Shown here one piece after another: positions 56,221-64,000 of a DNA stretch of 64,000 nucleotides. Source of the DNA: Providencia vermicola (GTDB taxonomy: Bacteria; Pseudomonadota; Gammaproteobacteria; Enterobacterales; Enterobacteriaceae). The position numbers and the translations under genes were made by a program. Below the pieces are notes generated by a model. That model saw only the letters and a list, made by a program, of their open reading frames with translations, was not told the DNA's origin and made no database searches. Each line of letters begins with the position of its first letter. Within the stretch, counting starts at the first letter, position 1. Where the stretch lies: assembly GCF_020381325.1 (NCBI RefSeq), contig NZ_JAGSPI010000001.1, positions 124,001 to 188,000 of the forward strand, in the 5' to 3' direction.

Positions 56221-57156
56221 ATGCGTTTAAGCACAAATATGATTTATCACCAACGCCTACAAGATATGAATAATTCCCAAGCGCGTTGGATGGAAGCAGG
56301 TAGCCAATTAGCATCAGGTAAACGAGTCAGCAAACCGTCGGATGACCCACAAGCATCATCTCAAGCGGTGCGGATTAACCAATCTGAAACTCGTAATCAG
56401 CAATACGTGACCAGCCGTGGATTTGCGAAAACGGGTATGACATTACAAATGAGTATTTTGACTCAAATGACGGATGTCACCACACAAATCGATACCACAA
56501 TTATTCAAGCCTCTAACCAAGGTGGTTTGAGTGATAAAGACCGCAATACATTAGCGGAACAGTTAACCGGTTTGAAAGAGCAACTGGTGGCGTTGGGTAA
56601 CTCTACTGATGGTAACGGTCGCTATATCTTTGCGGGGTTTAAATCGGATAAGCCGCCTTTTGAAATTAACGCCGATGGGGATGTGCTCTATCACGGGGGG
56701 GATAAAGCGGTGATGCAAAATGTCTCCAGCGACCGTGAAATGACCACTTATTTCACAGGTGCTCAGGTATTTGATACAGACAGCAGCAATGTAGTGAATG
56801 TTTTCAAAGCATTAAATGCAGGTATTGACGCGCTAAAAATCCCACAGCAAGATGCACCTCAAGCGGATTTAGACCGTGCGCAAGCAGGGATGGATGAAGC
56901 CAACCGTGGAATTAAAGCGGCACTAGACCAAATTTCCAATATTGAAGCAAAACAAGGCTTACAACTGCAAGAAATTGATAAGCTGGATTTTTTAGCGGAC
57001 ACGCGTTCAATTCAAAATGCCGCCCGTAAAAGTGAGTTGCTTGAGACCAACTGGACAGGCACCACCACGGATTACTATAAAGAAAAAGCGATGTTTGAAG
57101 CATCACAAAGTATTTTCAAAGATTTAAACAGCATGTCTTTATTCGGTAGTCGTTAA
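56221..57156 (+). CDS. flgL: Hook-filament junction protein FlgL
   Basis: The 311-residue flagellin-like protein (E. coli 317) starts MRLSTNMIYHQRLQDMNNSQ, with GSQLASGKRVSKPSDDPQAS and KEKAMFEASQSIFKDLNSMS at the end. It is the second junction protein under the filament. AAGGA lies before the ATG. It is the last gene of the flagellar block, with a terminator after it. Confidence 0.95.
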   Translation: MRLSTNMIYHQRLQDMNNSQARWMEAGSQLASGKRVSKPSDDPQASSQAVRINQSETRNQQYVTSRGFAKTGMTLQMSILTQMTDVTTQIDTTIIQASNQGGLSDKDRNTLAEQLTGLKEQLVALGNSTDGNGRYIFAGFKSDKPPFEINADGDVLYHGGDKAVMQNVSSDREMTTYFTGAQVFDTDSSNVVNVFKALNAGIDALKIPQQDAPQADLDRAQAGMDEANRGIKAALDQISNIEAKQGLQLQEIDKLDFLADTRSIQNAARKSELLETNWTGTTTDYYKEKAMFEASQSIFKDLNSMSLFGSR

Positions 57157-57180
57157 TCATCTAATACTTGAGTTCTACTC

Positions 57181-57217
57181 AACCGCGCTTTGCCGTTATT
57201 GGAGCGCGGTTTTTTGT
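57181..57217 (+). terminator. flgL terminator
   Basis: AACCGCGCT (57181-57189) and AGCGCGGTT (57203-57211) form a 9-bp stem followed by TTTTTGTTTTT. Confidence 0.88.
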
Positions 57218-57410
57218 TTTTGGTGATTTAGGGGTATTCCACCAAGAATATGTAAATTAAGTTGTGCTATCCTAAATTTACCCTTTTTTTTTTGCTCTTT
57301 AAAAAAATCTATTAAAACAATACGTTATAAAATAGGTGTAAAAAGAAGGTATTTTCCTGTTTTTAACGGTAACAGGTTGTTGTGATTCACTTTATTTATG
57401 ATATTTTATA
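57218..57410 (+). promoter_or_regulatory. CRISPR leader
   Basis: About 190 bp of AT-rich DNA, with a T10 run at about 57284-57293 and no ORF, precede the first perfect repeat. The array degenerates at the opposite end, so this side is the leader, carrying the array promoter and new-spacer integration site. Confidence 0.7.
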
Positions 57411-58220
57411 GTTCACTGCCGTATAGGCAGCTTAGAAATTATGGATTTGGTTAATTTTTATACAAATTATGTTCACTGCCGTATAGGCAGCTTAGAAACA
57501 CTGTGTGCGAGGGCCGGTGCAATCTGACCAGTTCACTGCCGTATAGGCAGCTTAGAAAAATTGCTCACAAGCACCGTACACCGTATCAACGTTCACTGCC
57601 GTATAGGCAGCTTAGAAACCGTGTGAGAATTTGCGTGATAACAATCAAATGTTCACTGCCGTATAGGCAGCTTAGAAAGATATTGTGAGAAAAGCCAAAG
57701 AAATTGGCATGTTCACTGCCGTATAGGCAGCTTAGAAATGAAAATATTTTGCATGGCGTACAATGGCAAAGTTCACTGCCGTATAGGCAGCTTAGAAACG
57801 CATAAAGCGACTAGCGAGCTGTTGGTAGGCGTTCACTGCCGTATAGGCAGCTTAGAAAATTCTCCCAATCAATAATGTCCTGCATTAACCGTTCACTGCC
57901 GTATAGGCAGCTTAGAAATATATCCGATGCAGGGGAAATATTATCATCAAGTTCACTGCCGTATAGGCAGCTTAGAAAATATTTAGACATTCTAGAGTTC
58001 TCAATTCTTTCGTTCACTGCCGTATAGGCAGCTTAGAAATAAAGGATCAGAGGTTATTATTAGAGTTGTTAGTTCACTGCCGTACAGGCAGCTTAGAAAA
58101 TTCGCTTATCGGGTTATCTTTGTCGGCTGAATGTTCACTGCCGCATAGGCAGTTTAGAAAACGGCTACGCAAGCCGATTATGAGTGATGGTTGTTCACTG
58201 CCATCTAGGCAGCCTTTTAT
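57411..58220 (+). CRISPR. Type I-F CRISPR array, 14 repeats and 13 spacers
   Basis: The 28-bp repeat begins GTTCACTGCCGTATAGGCAG and ends CTTAGAAA, the I-F repeat with the CTGCCGTATAGGCAG hairpin and 8-nt handle. Repeats start at 57411, 57471, 57531, 57591, 57651, 57711, 57771, 57831, 57891, 57951, 58012, 58072, 58133 and 58193. Spacers are 32 bp except two of 33 bp. The first eleven repeats are identical; the twelfth has one change, the thirteenth two, and the last is degenerate in its 3' half. Transcription is left to right, with the trailer next to cas1. Confidence 0.97.
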
Positions 58221-58385
58221 CTACGCACTATTACCGATAAAAGTTATTTTGACGATGGCTTTTGCCAAGCTCTTCACAAATTTCACTTTAGTGCCAACTT
58301 TGACTTGTTTAGTGTGGGAATGTAGATTCTAATTGACCTTAAAACATTCAATAAACTTATCAATTTAAAAGGATGTTACGTCATC

Positions 58386-59363
58386 ATGGATGATTTTTCA
58401 CCATCAGATCTCAAAACCATTTTGCACTCTAAGCGCGCCAATATGTACTACTTAGAACATTGCCGTGTGATGCAAAAAGATGGCAGAGTGCTGTATTTCA
58501 CTGAAGCGAAAAATGAAAACCTGTACTTTAATATTCCTATTGCGAATACCACGGTTATTTTGCTCGGAACTGGAACGTCTATTACCCAAGCGGCGATGCG
58601 AATGCTGTCCCAAGCAGGTGTTTTAGTCGGGTTTTGTGGTGGTGGCGGGACACCGTTATATATGTCTACGGAAGTGGAGTGGATGACACCTGAAGGGGAA
58701 TATCGACCAACAGAATATCTGCAAGGTTGGTTAAGTTTCTGGTTTGATGATGAAAAGCGCTTAGTTGCGGCGAAAAAATTCCAACAATCTCGAATTCAAT
58801 ATCTGCAAAAAGTCTGGCAAAATTCGCGTGATTTACAAAATGAAGGGTTTATTTATCAAGATAATACGCTAAAAACTGCATTCTCAACTTTTCATCAACG
58901 TACTGAATCTGCCAGTAACGCCCAAGAACTCCTTCTAACGGAAGCGCAATTAACCAAAGCCTTATACAAATACGCTGCCAATAATACGGAGCAAAAAAAC
59001 TTTAAACGTCAACATCAAGCCGCCGATAAAGGGAATGCTTTTTTAAATCATGGTAACTATTTGGCCTATGGGCTGGCTGCAAGTTGTCTATGGGTACTCG
59101 GTATTCCTCATGGCTTCGCTGTGATGCATGGAAAAACACGGCGTGGTGCACTGGTTTTTGATGTTGCAGACTTAATTAAAGATGCCATTGTTTTGCCATG
59201 GGCGTTTATCTGTGCGAAAGAAGAGGCAACAGAACAAGAATTTCGCCAGCAAATACTGCAGTCTTTTGTTGAACATCACGCTTTGGACTTTTTATTTGAT
59301 ACGGTGAAATCGATAGCGTTACAAGGCCACACTGAGCAAACCTCGCAGAGTACAGCATTATGA
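58386..59363 (+). CDS. cas1: CRISPR adaptation integrase Cas1 (subtype I-F)
   Basis: The 325-residue Cas1f starts MDDFSPSDLKTILHSKRANM, with VLVGFCGGGGTPLYMSTEVE. Metal-ligand candidates are Glu186 (LLLTEAQLTKALYK), His248 (FAVMHGKTRRGALVFD) and Asp262. It integrates new spacers with the Cas2 part of the next protein. It lies 165 bp after the array trailer on the same strand, and its stop overlaps cas3 (ATGA). Confidence 0.95.
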   Translation: MDDFSPSDLKTILHSKRANMYYLEHCRVMQKDGRVLYFTEAKNENLYFNIPIANTTVILLGTGTSITQAAMRMLSQAGVLVGFCGGGGTPLYMSTEVEWMTPEGEYRPTEYLQGWLSFWFDDEKRLVAAKKFQQSRIQYLQKVWQNSRDLQNEGFIYQDNTLKTAFSTFHQRTESASNAQELLLTEAQLTKALYKYAANNTEQKNFKRQHQAADKGNAFLNHGNYLAYGLAASCLWVLGIPHGFAVMHGKTRRGALVFDVADLIKDAIVLPWAFICAKEEATEQEFRQQILQSFVEHHALDFLFDTVKSIALQGHTEQTSQSTAL

Positions 59364-62300
59364 TGGTGACCTTTGTTTCACAGTGTGAAAAACATGCTTT
59401 AAAAAGAACCCGCCGTGTACTTGATGCGTTTGCGAATCGAATTGGTGACAATACTTGGCAAACACTCATCACTGAGGATGGCTTACAGACAGTCAAAAAA
59501 TTGTTGCGACAAAGTGCGAGCCGTAACACCGCAGTGAGTTGCCATTGGGTACGTTCTCGTTCCCGCAGCCAATTATTATGGGTAGTTGGGCAAAAAAATA
59601 AATTTAATCAACAAGGTTTTGTGCCTGTCAATCGAACGGAAAAATCCTTGCTTGGAAGTGAACACGAACATGATTGGAAATACCTGCCGCTGATTAATGC
59701 GCTGGTTCGTCTAGCCGCGTTATTTCATGATTGGGGGAAAGCCTCACAGCTTTTTCAAGACAAACTCAACCCTTACTCAGAAATGCCTTTTAAAGGAGAC
59801 CCCTTAAGGCATGAGTGGATATCAGTGCTCCTATTAAGTGCTTTGGTAAAAAGCCAGACCGAACCCCAAAATGATGAAAGCTGGATCACGGCACTGATGA
59901 CATCCTCATGGAATGAGCAACAGTTAAAAGCTTGGATAAAAGAAAATAAAACCCTTAAAAACCCATTAGCGGCACTACCCGATGCGGCATCATTATTAGT
60001 TTGGTTGGTTGTTTCTCACCATCGATTGCCTTTTATCGAAAATAAAGAAGAACGGGAGAGTTTTGCAGGTAAAGAGTGTCAGTCCCTGGAAAATTTATTA
60101 AAAATTCTCGATAAACAATGGGGATATCAAAACAATTATAATCAGCAAGAATATGAGAGCCGAGTAAATCAATGTTTTGAATTCCCCCAAGGCTTATTAA
60201 GTGATTCGTTAACGTGGAAGCGTGCTGTGAGCGAAGCGGCGGAGCACCTTAAGCATCAACTTCCATTGTTTAATGAAGCACTTGAAAATGGTTGTTGGCG
60301 GCTGGTCGCTCAACAGGCTCGCTTATGTTTAATGTTAGGGGATCACAATTATTCCTCCAAAGATGCAAGTCCAGATTGGCAATCATCTATTCCACTTTAT
60401 GCAAACACCCAACGTATTAGCGGCGCGGTACAGTACAAGCAAAAGCTTGATGAACATTTAGTGAATGTCGCGAATATTGCTGCCAACGTGACGGAATACT
60501 TACCTTTTTTTGAGTCAGAACCCCCATCCGCGAGTGACATTAACGAACTAAAACACGATAAAAATGCGACAGGAAAATTCAGTTGGCAGGAGGATGCCGT
60601 TAACCACATTTATCGCTATCGAGAAGAGCAACACGATAAACCCCAAGGGTATTTTATCGTAAATATGGCGAGTACAGGGTGTGGAAAAACCACGGCAAAC
60701 GCCAAGATCATGCAAGCGCTATCTGATGACAAGCAAAGTCTGCGTTTTATTCTTGCTTTGGGGTTACGTACCTTAACTCTGCAAACCGGGGATGAATACC
60801 GAGACCGTTTAGGGATAAAGGAAGATAACCTTGCGGTACTGATTGGGTCTAAAGCTGTGTTAGAGCTTCACCAAGAAGAAAAATCTAAACAAAAAATGAT
60901 TGAGAAAGAACAACAGCTCGCGGAGTTTGGTTCGGAATCTCAAGACAGGATTTTTGATGGCGAAGGGCTAGAACTCAATTGGTTGGCAGAGAGCTGGCAA
61001 GGTTGCTTACCTGAGGATGAGCTTTCAACGGTGTTAACTCGTCCTAAAGATAGAGCTTTACTCTACGCGCCCGTTCTCGCCTGTACCATCGACCATATTA
61101 TGGGGGCGACTGAAACCACTCGCGGTGGGCGCTATATTCTTCCCTATCTTCGGTTAATGTCATCAGACTTAGTCATTGATGAAATTGATGATTTTATCGG
61201 TGATGACTCCGCATCAATCGGGCGTTTAGTTCATTTAGCGGGAATGCTAGGGCGCAAGGTGATGATTTCATCGGCGACAATTACACCAACTCTGGCGCTG
61301 TTTTATTTTAATGCTTATCAGCTGGGTTGGCGAATTCATGCGCTGAGCCAGCAAAAATCACCACAAATTGGCTGTGTTTGGGTAGATGAGGGGCAATACA
61401 ATGAAAAGAAAAATCAATGTACGCATTCATGCCAGATAGCAACGATTAGCGCGATGGATGATGAAGAGACATTAAATTATTACCGTCAATACCATGACGC
61501 ATTTATTGAAAAGCGCGTTAACGTACTGAAATCACTGGTGGCGCGCCGAAAAGCATACATAGTGAAAATGCAAAAAGTACTAGGTGAAGAACTTCAAGCG
61601 CAATATTTTGCCCATATCCAGCAAGCTATCTTACATTTACATCGCACCCATTTTTGCATTGAAACGCAAACCCAACTCAGTGTTTCTTTTGGTGTTGTAC
61701 GCGTTGCGAATATTCCTGTATGTGCCGCACTAACTCATTATTTGCTTGCTAATCAATGGCCTGAAGACGTAGAGATTCGAACGATGGCCTACCATAGTCA
61801 GCAGGTATTACTGTTACGCCATGAGCAAGAAAAGCACCTTGATGCGGTATTGAAACGCAAGGAAAAGGCAGGGGAGCAACCAAGTGCTTTTCAAGATGTC
61901 ATCATTCGTCAACACTTAGACCAAACACACCAACAAGGTAAAGCCAAACACCTTATTTTTATTTTAGTCGCCACTCCCGTGGAAGAAGTCGGGCGCGACC
62001 ATGATTTTGATTGGGCTGTGGTTGAGCCGTCATCGTATCGCTCTATTATTCAGATGGCAGGGCGAGTGAGGCGACATCGCGAAGGAGAAACAGCGAGCCC
62101 CAATATTGCCTTGTTGCAATATAATTGGAAAGGGTTTTTGGATCGTAAAGGCGAAGAGGCATTTTCCAAGCCAGGGTATGAAAACAAACATTTGAGTTTA
62201 CAGCTAGCGACCCATGATCTGTGCCAGCTGGTGGATGAGCAACAACTACGGCAGTCTGTCGATGCAATCCCCAGAATTCAGCCTACATCAGACTGGAAAA

Positions 62301-62845
62301 AGCGGCAACATACCAATTTAGCCTGTTTAGAACATGCGGCTATTGAATGGTTGATGGGAACAGCTCCCGAAAAAACACCCTCTAAAACGACAGTTAGAAA
62401 ACGCTCTTCATTTCTATCAGAAGCGACTGTTGCTAAAAACAGACCAACGACACTCTGGGGGTATACCAGTGGGGGTTGGTGGATGACGGCACTTCCTCAA
62501 CAGTTTGTTTCTTTTAGAAAAACTCAGCCAGAGATACGTCTATCGCTTATTTTATCAGCCAAAAATAAGCTTCATTTTTGTGAATACAGTCAAGAGAGTG
62601 GTTGGGTTGATAACAGCTCAGAATATGGGATTAATTTTCAGCCGTTTGCTGAGTCATTAAAACAGAAATTATGGTTAGTGAGGGATTACCGACAATCTTT
62701 AGAAAATAGAGAAAGTGAATACCAGCAAGCGGAGCAACTTTCTAAACAATACGGCGAAATAAGTTTTTTACCCCGCAAAGTGAGTGGAAATTATCTTCAC
62801 TATAACGACCAACTGGGGCTTAGCACATTTAAAGTTTCCGAGTAA
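59360..62845 (+). CDS. cas3: Cas2-Cas3 fusion helicase-nuclease (subtype I-F)
   Basis: The 1161-residue fusion is characteristic of I-F. It has an N-terminal Cas2-like domain (residues 1-95, MVTFVSQCEKHALKRTRRVL), then an HD nuclease (LFHDWGKASQLFQDKL, His123-Asp124). The SF2 helicase has Walker A ASTGCGKTT (about 437), DEID box LVIDEIDDFIG (about 604), SSATIT (about 637) and motif VI QMAGRVRRHREG (about 898), followed by a C-terminal domain. It degrades DNA targeted by the Csy complex and takes part in spacer acquisition. It is coupled to cas1 by a 4-bp overlap. Confidence 0.96.
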   Translation: MMVTFVSQCEKHALKRTRRVLDAFANRIGDNTWQTLITEDGLQTVKKLLRQSASRNTAVSCHWVRSRSRSQLLWVVGQKNKFNQQGFVPVNRTEKSLLGSEHEHDWKYLPLINALVRLAALFHDWGKASQLFQDKLNPYSEMPFKGDPLRHEWISVLLLSALVKSQTEPQNDESWITALMTSSWNEQQLKAWIKENKTLKNPLAALPDAASLLVWLVVSHHRLPFIENKEERESFAGKECQSLENLLKILDKQWGYQNNYNQQEYESRVNQCFEFPQGLLSDSLTWKRAVSEAAEHLKHQLPLFNEALENGCWRLVAQQARLCLMLGDHNYSSKDASPDWQSSIPLYANTQRISGAVQYKQKLDEHLVNVANIAANVTEYLPFFESEPPSASDINELKHDKNATGKFSWQEDAVNHIYRYREEQHDKPQGYFIVNMASTGCGKTTANAKIMQALSDDKQSLRFILALGLRTLTLQTGDEYRDRLGIKEDNLAVLIGSKAVLELHQEEKSKQKMIEKEQQLAEFGSESQDRIFDGEGLELNWLAESWQGCLPEDELSTVLTRPKDRALLYAPVLACTIDHIMGATETTRGGRYILPYLRLMSSDLVIDEIDDFIGDDSASIGRLVHLAGMLGRKVMISSATITPTLALFYFNAYQLGWRIHALSQQKSPQIGCVWVDEGQYNEKKNQCTHSCQIATISAMDDEETLNYYRQYHDAFIEKRVNVLKSLVARRKAYIVKMQKVLGEELQAQYFAHIQQAILHLHRTHFCIETQTQLSVSFGVVRVANIPVCAALTHYLLANQWPEDVEIRTMAYHSQQVLLLRHEQEKHLDAVLKRKEKAGEQPSAFQDVIIRQHLDQTHQQGKAKHLIFILVATPVEEVGRDHDFDWAVVEPSSYRSIIQMAGRVRRHREGETASPNIALLQYNWKGFLDRKGEEAFSKPGYENKHLSLQLATHDLCQLVDEQQLRQSVDAIPRIQPTSDWKKRQHTNLACLEHAAIEWLMGTAPEKTPSKTTVRKRSSFLSEATVAKNRPTTLWGYTSGGWWMTALPQQFVSFRKTQPEIRLSLILSAKNKLHFCEYSQESGWVDNSSEYGINFQPFAESLKQKLWLVRDYRQSLENRESEYQQAEQLSKQYGEISFLPRKVSGNYLHYNDQLGLSTFKVSE

Positions 62846-62872
62846 AAATTTAAGTCAAAAGGACTATTTATT

Positions 62873-64000
62873 ATGTTAGATCCAGCAATAGAAGCCTTTT
62901 TTGCGGAGCGTAAAGAGGGTTGGCTTAAAAAAAACATCAAGGCATCGATGAATGACGGTGAATTGCAGCAGTTACAGCAGGAGTGTGATGCGGTTTTTTC
63001 GTTAGAGCAATGGCTACCCAATGCAGCGAAGAGGGCGGGGCAAATTTCGTTATCAACCCACCCTTGTACCTTTAGCCATCCAAGTTCAAGAAAGAACAAA
63101 AATGGCTATGTTTCAGCAATACTCGCCAATTGCATACAAGCCAATGATGGTTTTTTGCGCACAGGAAATGTGGTTGTTGAAACGGATGCATTGGGAAATG
63201 CTGCCGCACTCGATGTGTATAAATTTCTCACACTGGAACTACAAGATAATAAAACCGTACTTTCGCATATTGAGGATGAAACCCAGTTAGCAAAAGAATT
63301 GCTTAATCAGGGCGATGAAAGCTATCAGGTACTCAGAGACGGCTTTTTAGCGATGGTCGCAACAGATGAAACGGTCATTACCAGCTCAAAAATCAAACAA
63401 GTTTATTTCCCTGTTTGGATGGAAGATGCGCAATACCATTTATTATCCCCATTAACGCCTTCTGGACTCGTTTTCGAATTACGTAAACGCCTTGATACTA
63501 TTCGCTTTTCTGAACAAACCAAAACATTGCGTGATTTAAAACGTAAAGGGGAATACAGCGAGATTGGCTATAAAGAAATTTATGGGCTGACCACAATAGG
63601 CTTTGGGGGCACTAAGCCGCAAAATATTTCGGTCTTAAATAACCAAAATGCAGGGAAAGCCCACTTATTGGCTTCAGTGCCACCGAAAATTGCGCAGCGA
63701 CAACGCTATATGCCAACCTATGATTTCTTTACTAACAGCCTAAACCCTTGGCAGGTAAAAGAAACCTTGGAGGCATTTCATGGGTTAATTCGTCTACCAA
63801 AAGAGCAGCGAGGGAGCCGCTTTATTGAATTCAGAAATAGACGCATCCATGAGTATATGGACTACCTAATGTTAATGATGTGGGAAGTAAGACGCCAGTT
63901 TGAACAAACCAATACACCATTGCCCACTCAGCTACCAAAAGAGCAACAAATTTGGCTATTCCCCGACCAACCGCGCAATAATTCAGATGAATGGCTATCT
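62873..64000 (+). CDS. csy1: Csy complex large subunit Cas8f/Csy1 (5' part; runs off window)
   Basis: The ATG at 62873 behind AAAAGGAC opens a frame of 376 codons to the window edge: MLDPAIEAFFAERKEGWLKK, then LEQWLPNAAKRAGQISLSTH and GFGGTKPQNISVLNNQNAGK, which is the Csy1 GGTKPQN signature. Csy1 with Csy2 recognises the PAM in the I-F surveillance complex. The family has about 430 residues, so the last ~60 and csy2, csy3 and cas6f are expected to the right. Confidence 0.93.
   Translation, partial: MLDPAIEAFFAERKEGWLKKNIKASMNDGELQQLQQECDAVFSLEQWLPNAAKRAGQISLSTHPCTFSHPSSRKNKNGYVSAILANCIQANDGFLRTGNVVVETDALGNAAALDVYKFLTLELQDNKTVLSHIEDETQLAKELLNQGDESYQVLRDGFLAMVATDETVITSSKIKQVYFPVWMEDAQYHLLSPLTPSGLVFELRKRLDTIRFSEQTKTLRDLKRKGEYSEIGYKEIYGLTTIGFGGTKPQNISVLNNQNAGKAHLLASVPPKIAQRQRYMPTYDFFTNSLNPWQVKETLEAFHGLIRLPKEQRGSRFIEFRNRRIHEYMDYLMLMMWEVRRQFEQTNTPLPTQLPKEQQIWLFPDQPRNNSDEWLS

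Noticed and set aside
57503..58332. Open frames of 61-88 codons in both strands of the CRISPR region
   Set aside because: They translate the repeats over and over (CSLPYRQLRK-like) and are by-products of the array.

Overview
The window looks like a chromosomal segment of an enterobacterium of the Morganellaceae, most likely Providencia or a close relative. This is inferred from the low GC content, from close resemblance to enterobacterial PyrC, YlaC, DsrB, PutA/PutP, CycA, FliZ and FlhDC, and from a near-contiguous flagellar/chemotaxis locus. No species marker was identified, so the genus call is inference.

Left part (1-13.8 kb): 5' portion of pyrC on the minus strand; three identical tRNA-Asn(GUU) genes; between the first and second of these a five-gene minus-strand operon (DHA2 exporter, membrane-fusion protein, outer-membrane lipoprotein, siderophore-interacting reductase, universal stress protein) with a divergent LysR regulator; then ylaC, a cspC/cspE-type cold-shock gene, dsrB, and an mgtC-mgtB magnesium locus with a long structured leader. 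Middle part (13.8-25.4 kb): an unrecognised 242-aa protein, a small lipoprotein, an isolated fliZ behind about 1 kb of AT-rich DNA, the divergent putA/putP pair with PutA-like operator half-sites, cycA, tRNA-Lys(CUU) and a solitary HicB-like gene.

Flagellar block (25.4-57.2 kb): a 1.6-kb AT-rich upstream region, then flhDC, motAB, cheAW, two chemoreceptors, cheRBYZ, flhBA, the minus-strand flgAMN operon and flgBCDEFGHIJKL. Together these encode the master regulator, stator, the full chemotaxis signalling core, two export-gate proteins, rod, rings, hook and hook-filament junction. Filament genes, fliA and the fli basal-body genes are not in the window. Good matches to an FlhD4C2 box (flgA/flgB) and to sigma-28 promoters (flgM, first chemoreceptor, flgK) outline a class II/class III hierarchy. 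Two toxin-antitoxin-type insertions interrupt the block: ccdAB plus a zinc-knuckle protein and an HTH gene between cheZ and flhB, and a frameshifted RelE-like toxin with an intact HTH antitoxin between flhA and flgN.

Right end (57.2-64 kb): directly after the flgL terminator lies a type I-F CRISPR array (14 repeats, 13 spacers, degenerate at the cas-proximal end), followed by cas1, the cas2-3 fusion and the start of cas8f/csy1, which runs off the window.

The least ordinary observations are a 12-bp inverted repeat that would bury the motA Shine-Dalgarno up to its GTG start, the toxin-antitoxin insertions in the flagellar locus, the mgtC leader with several short candidate ORFs, and a perfect FNR-type site in the flhDC upstream region. 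No wholly new multi-gene system is evident; the CRISPR-Cas system is a recognised type.
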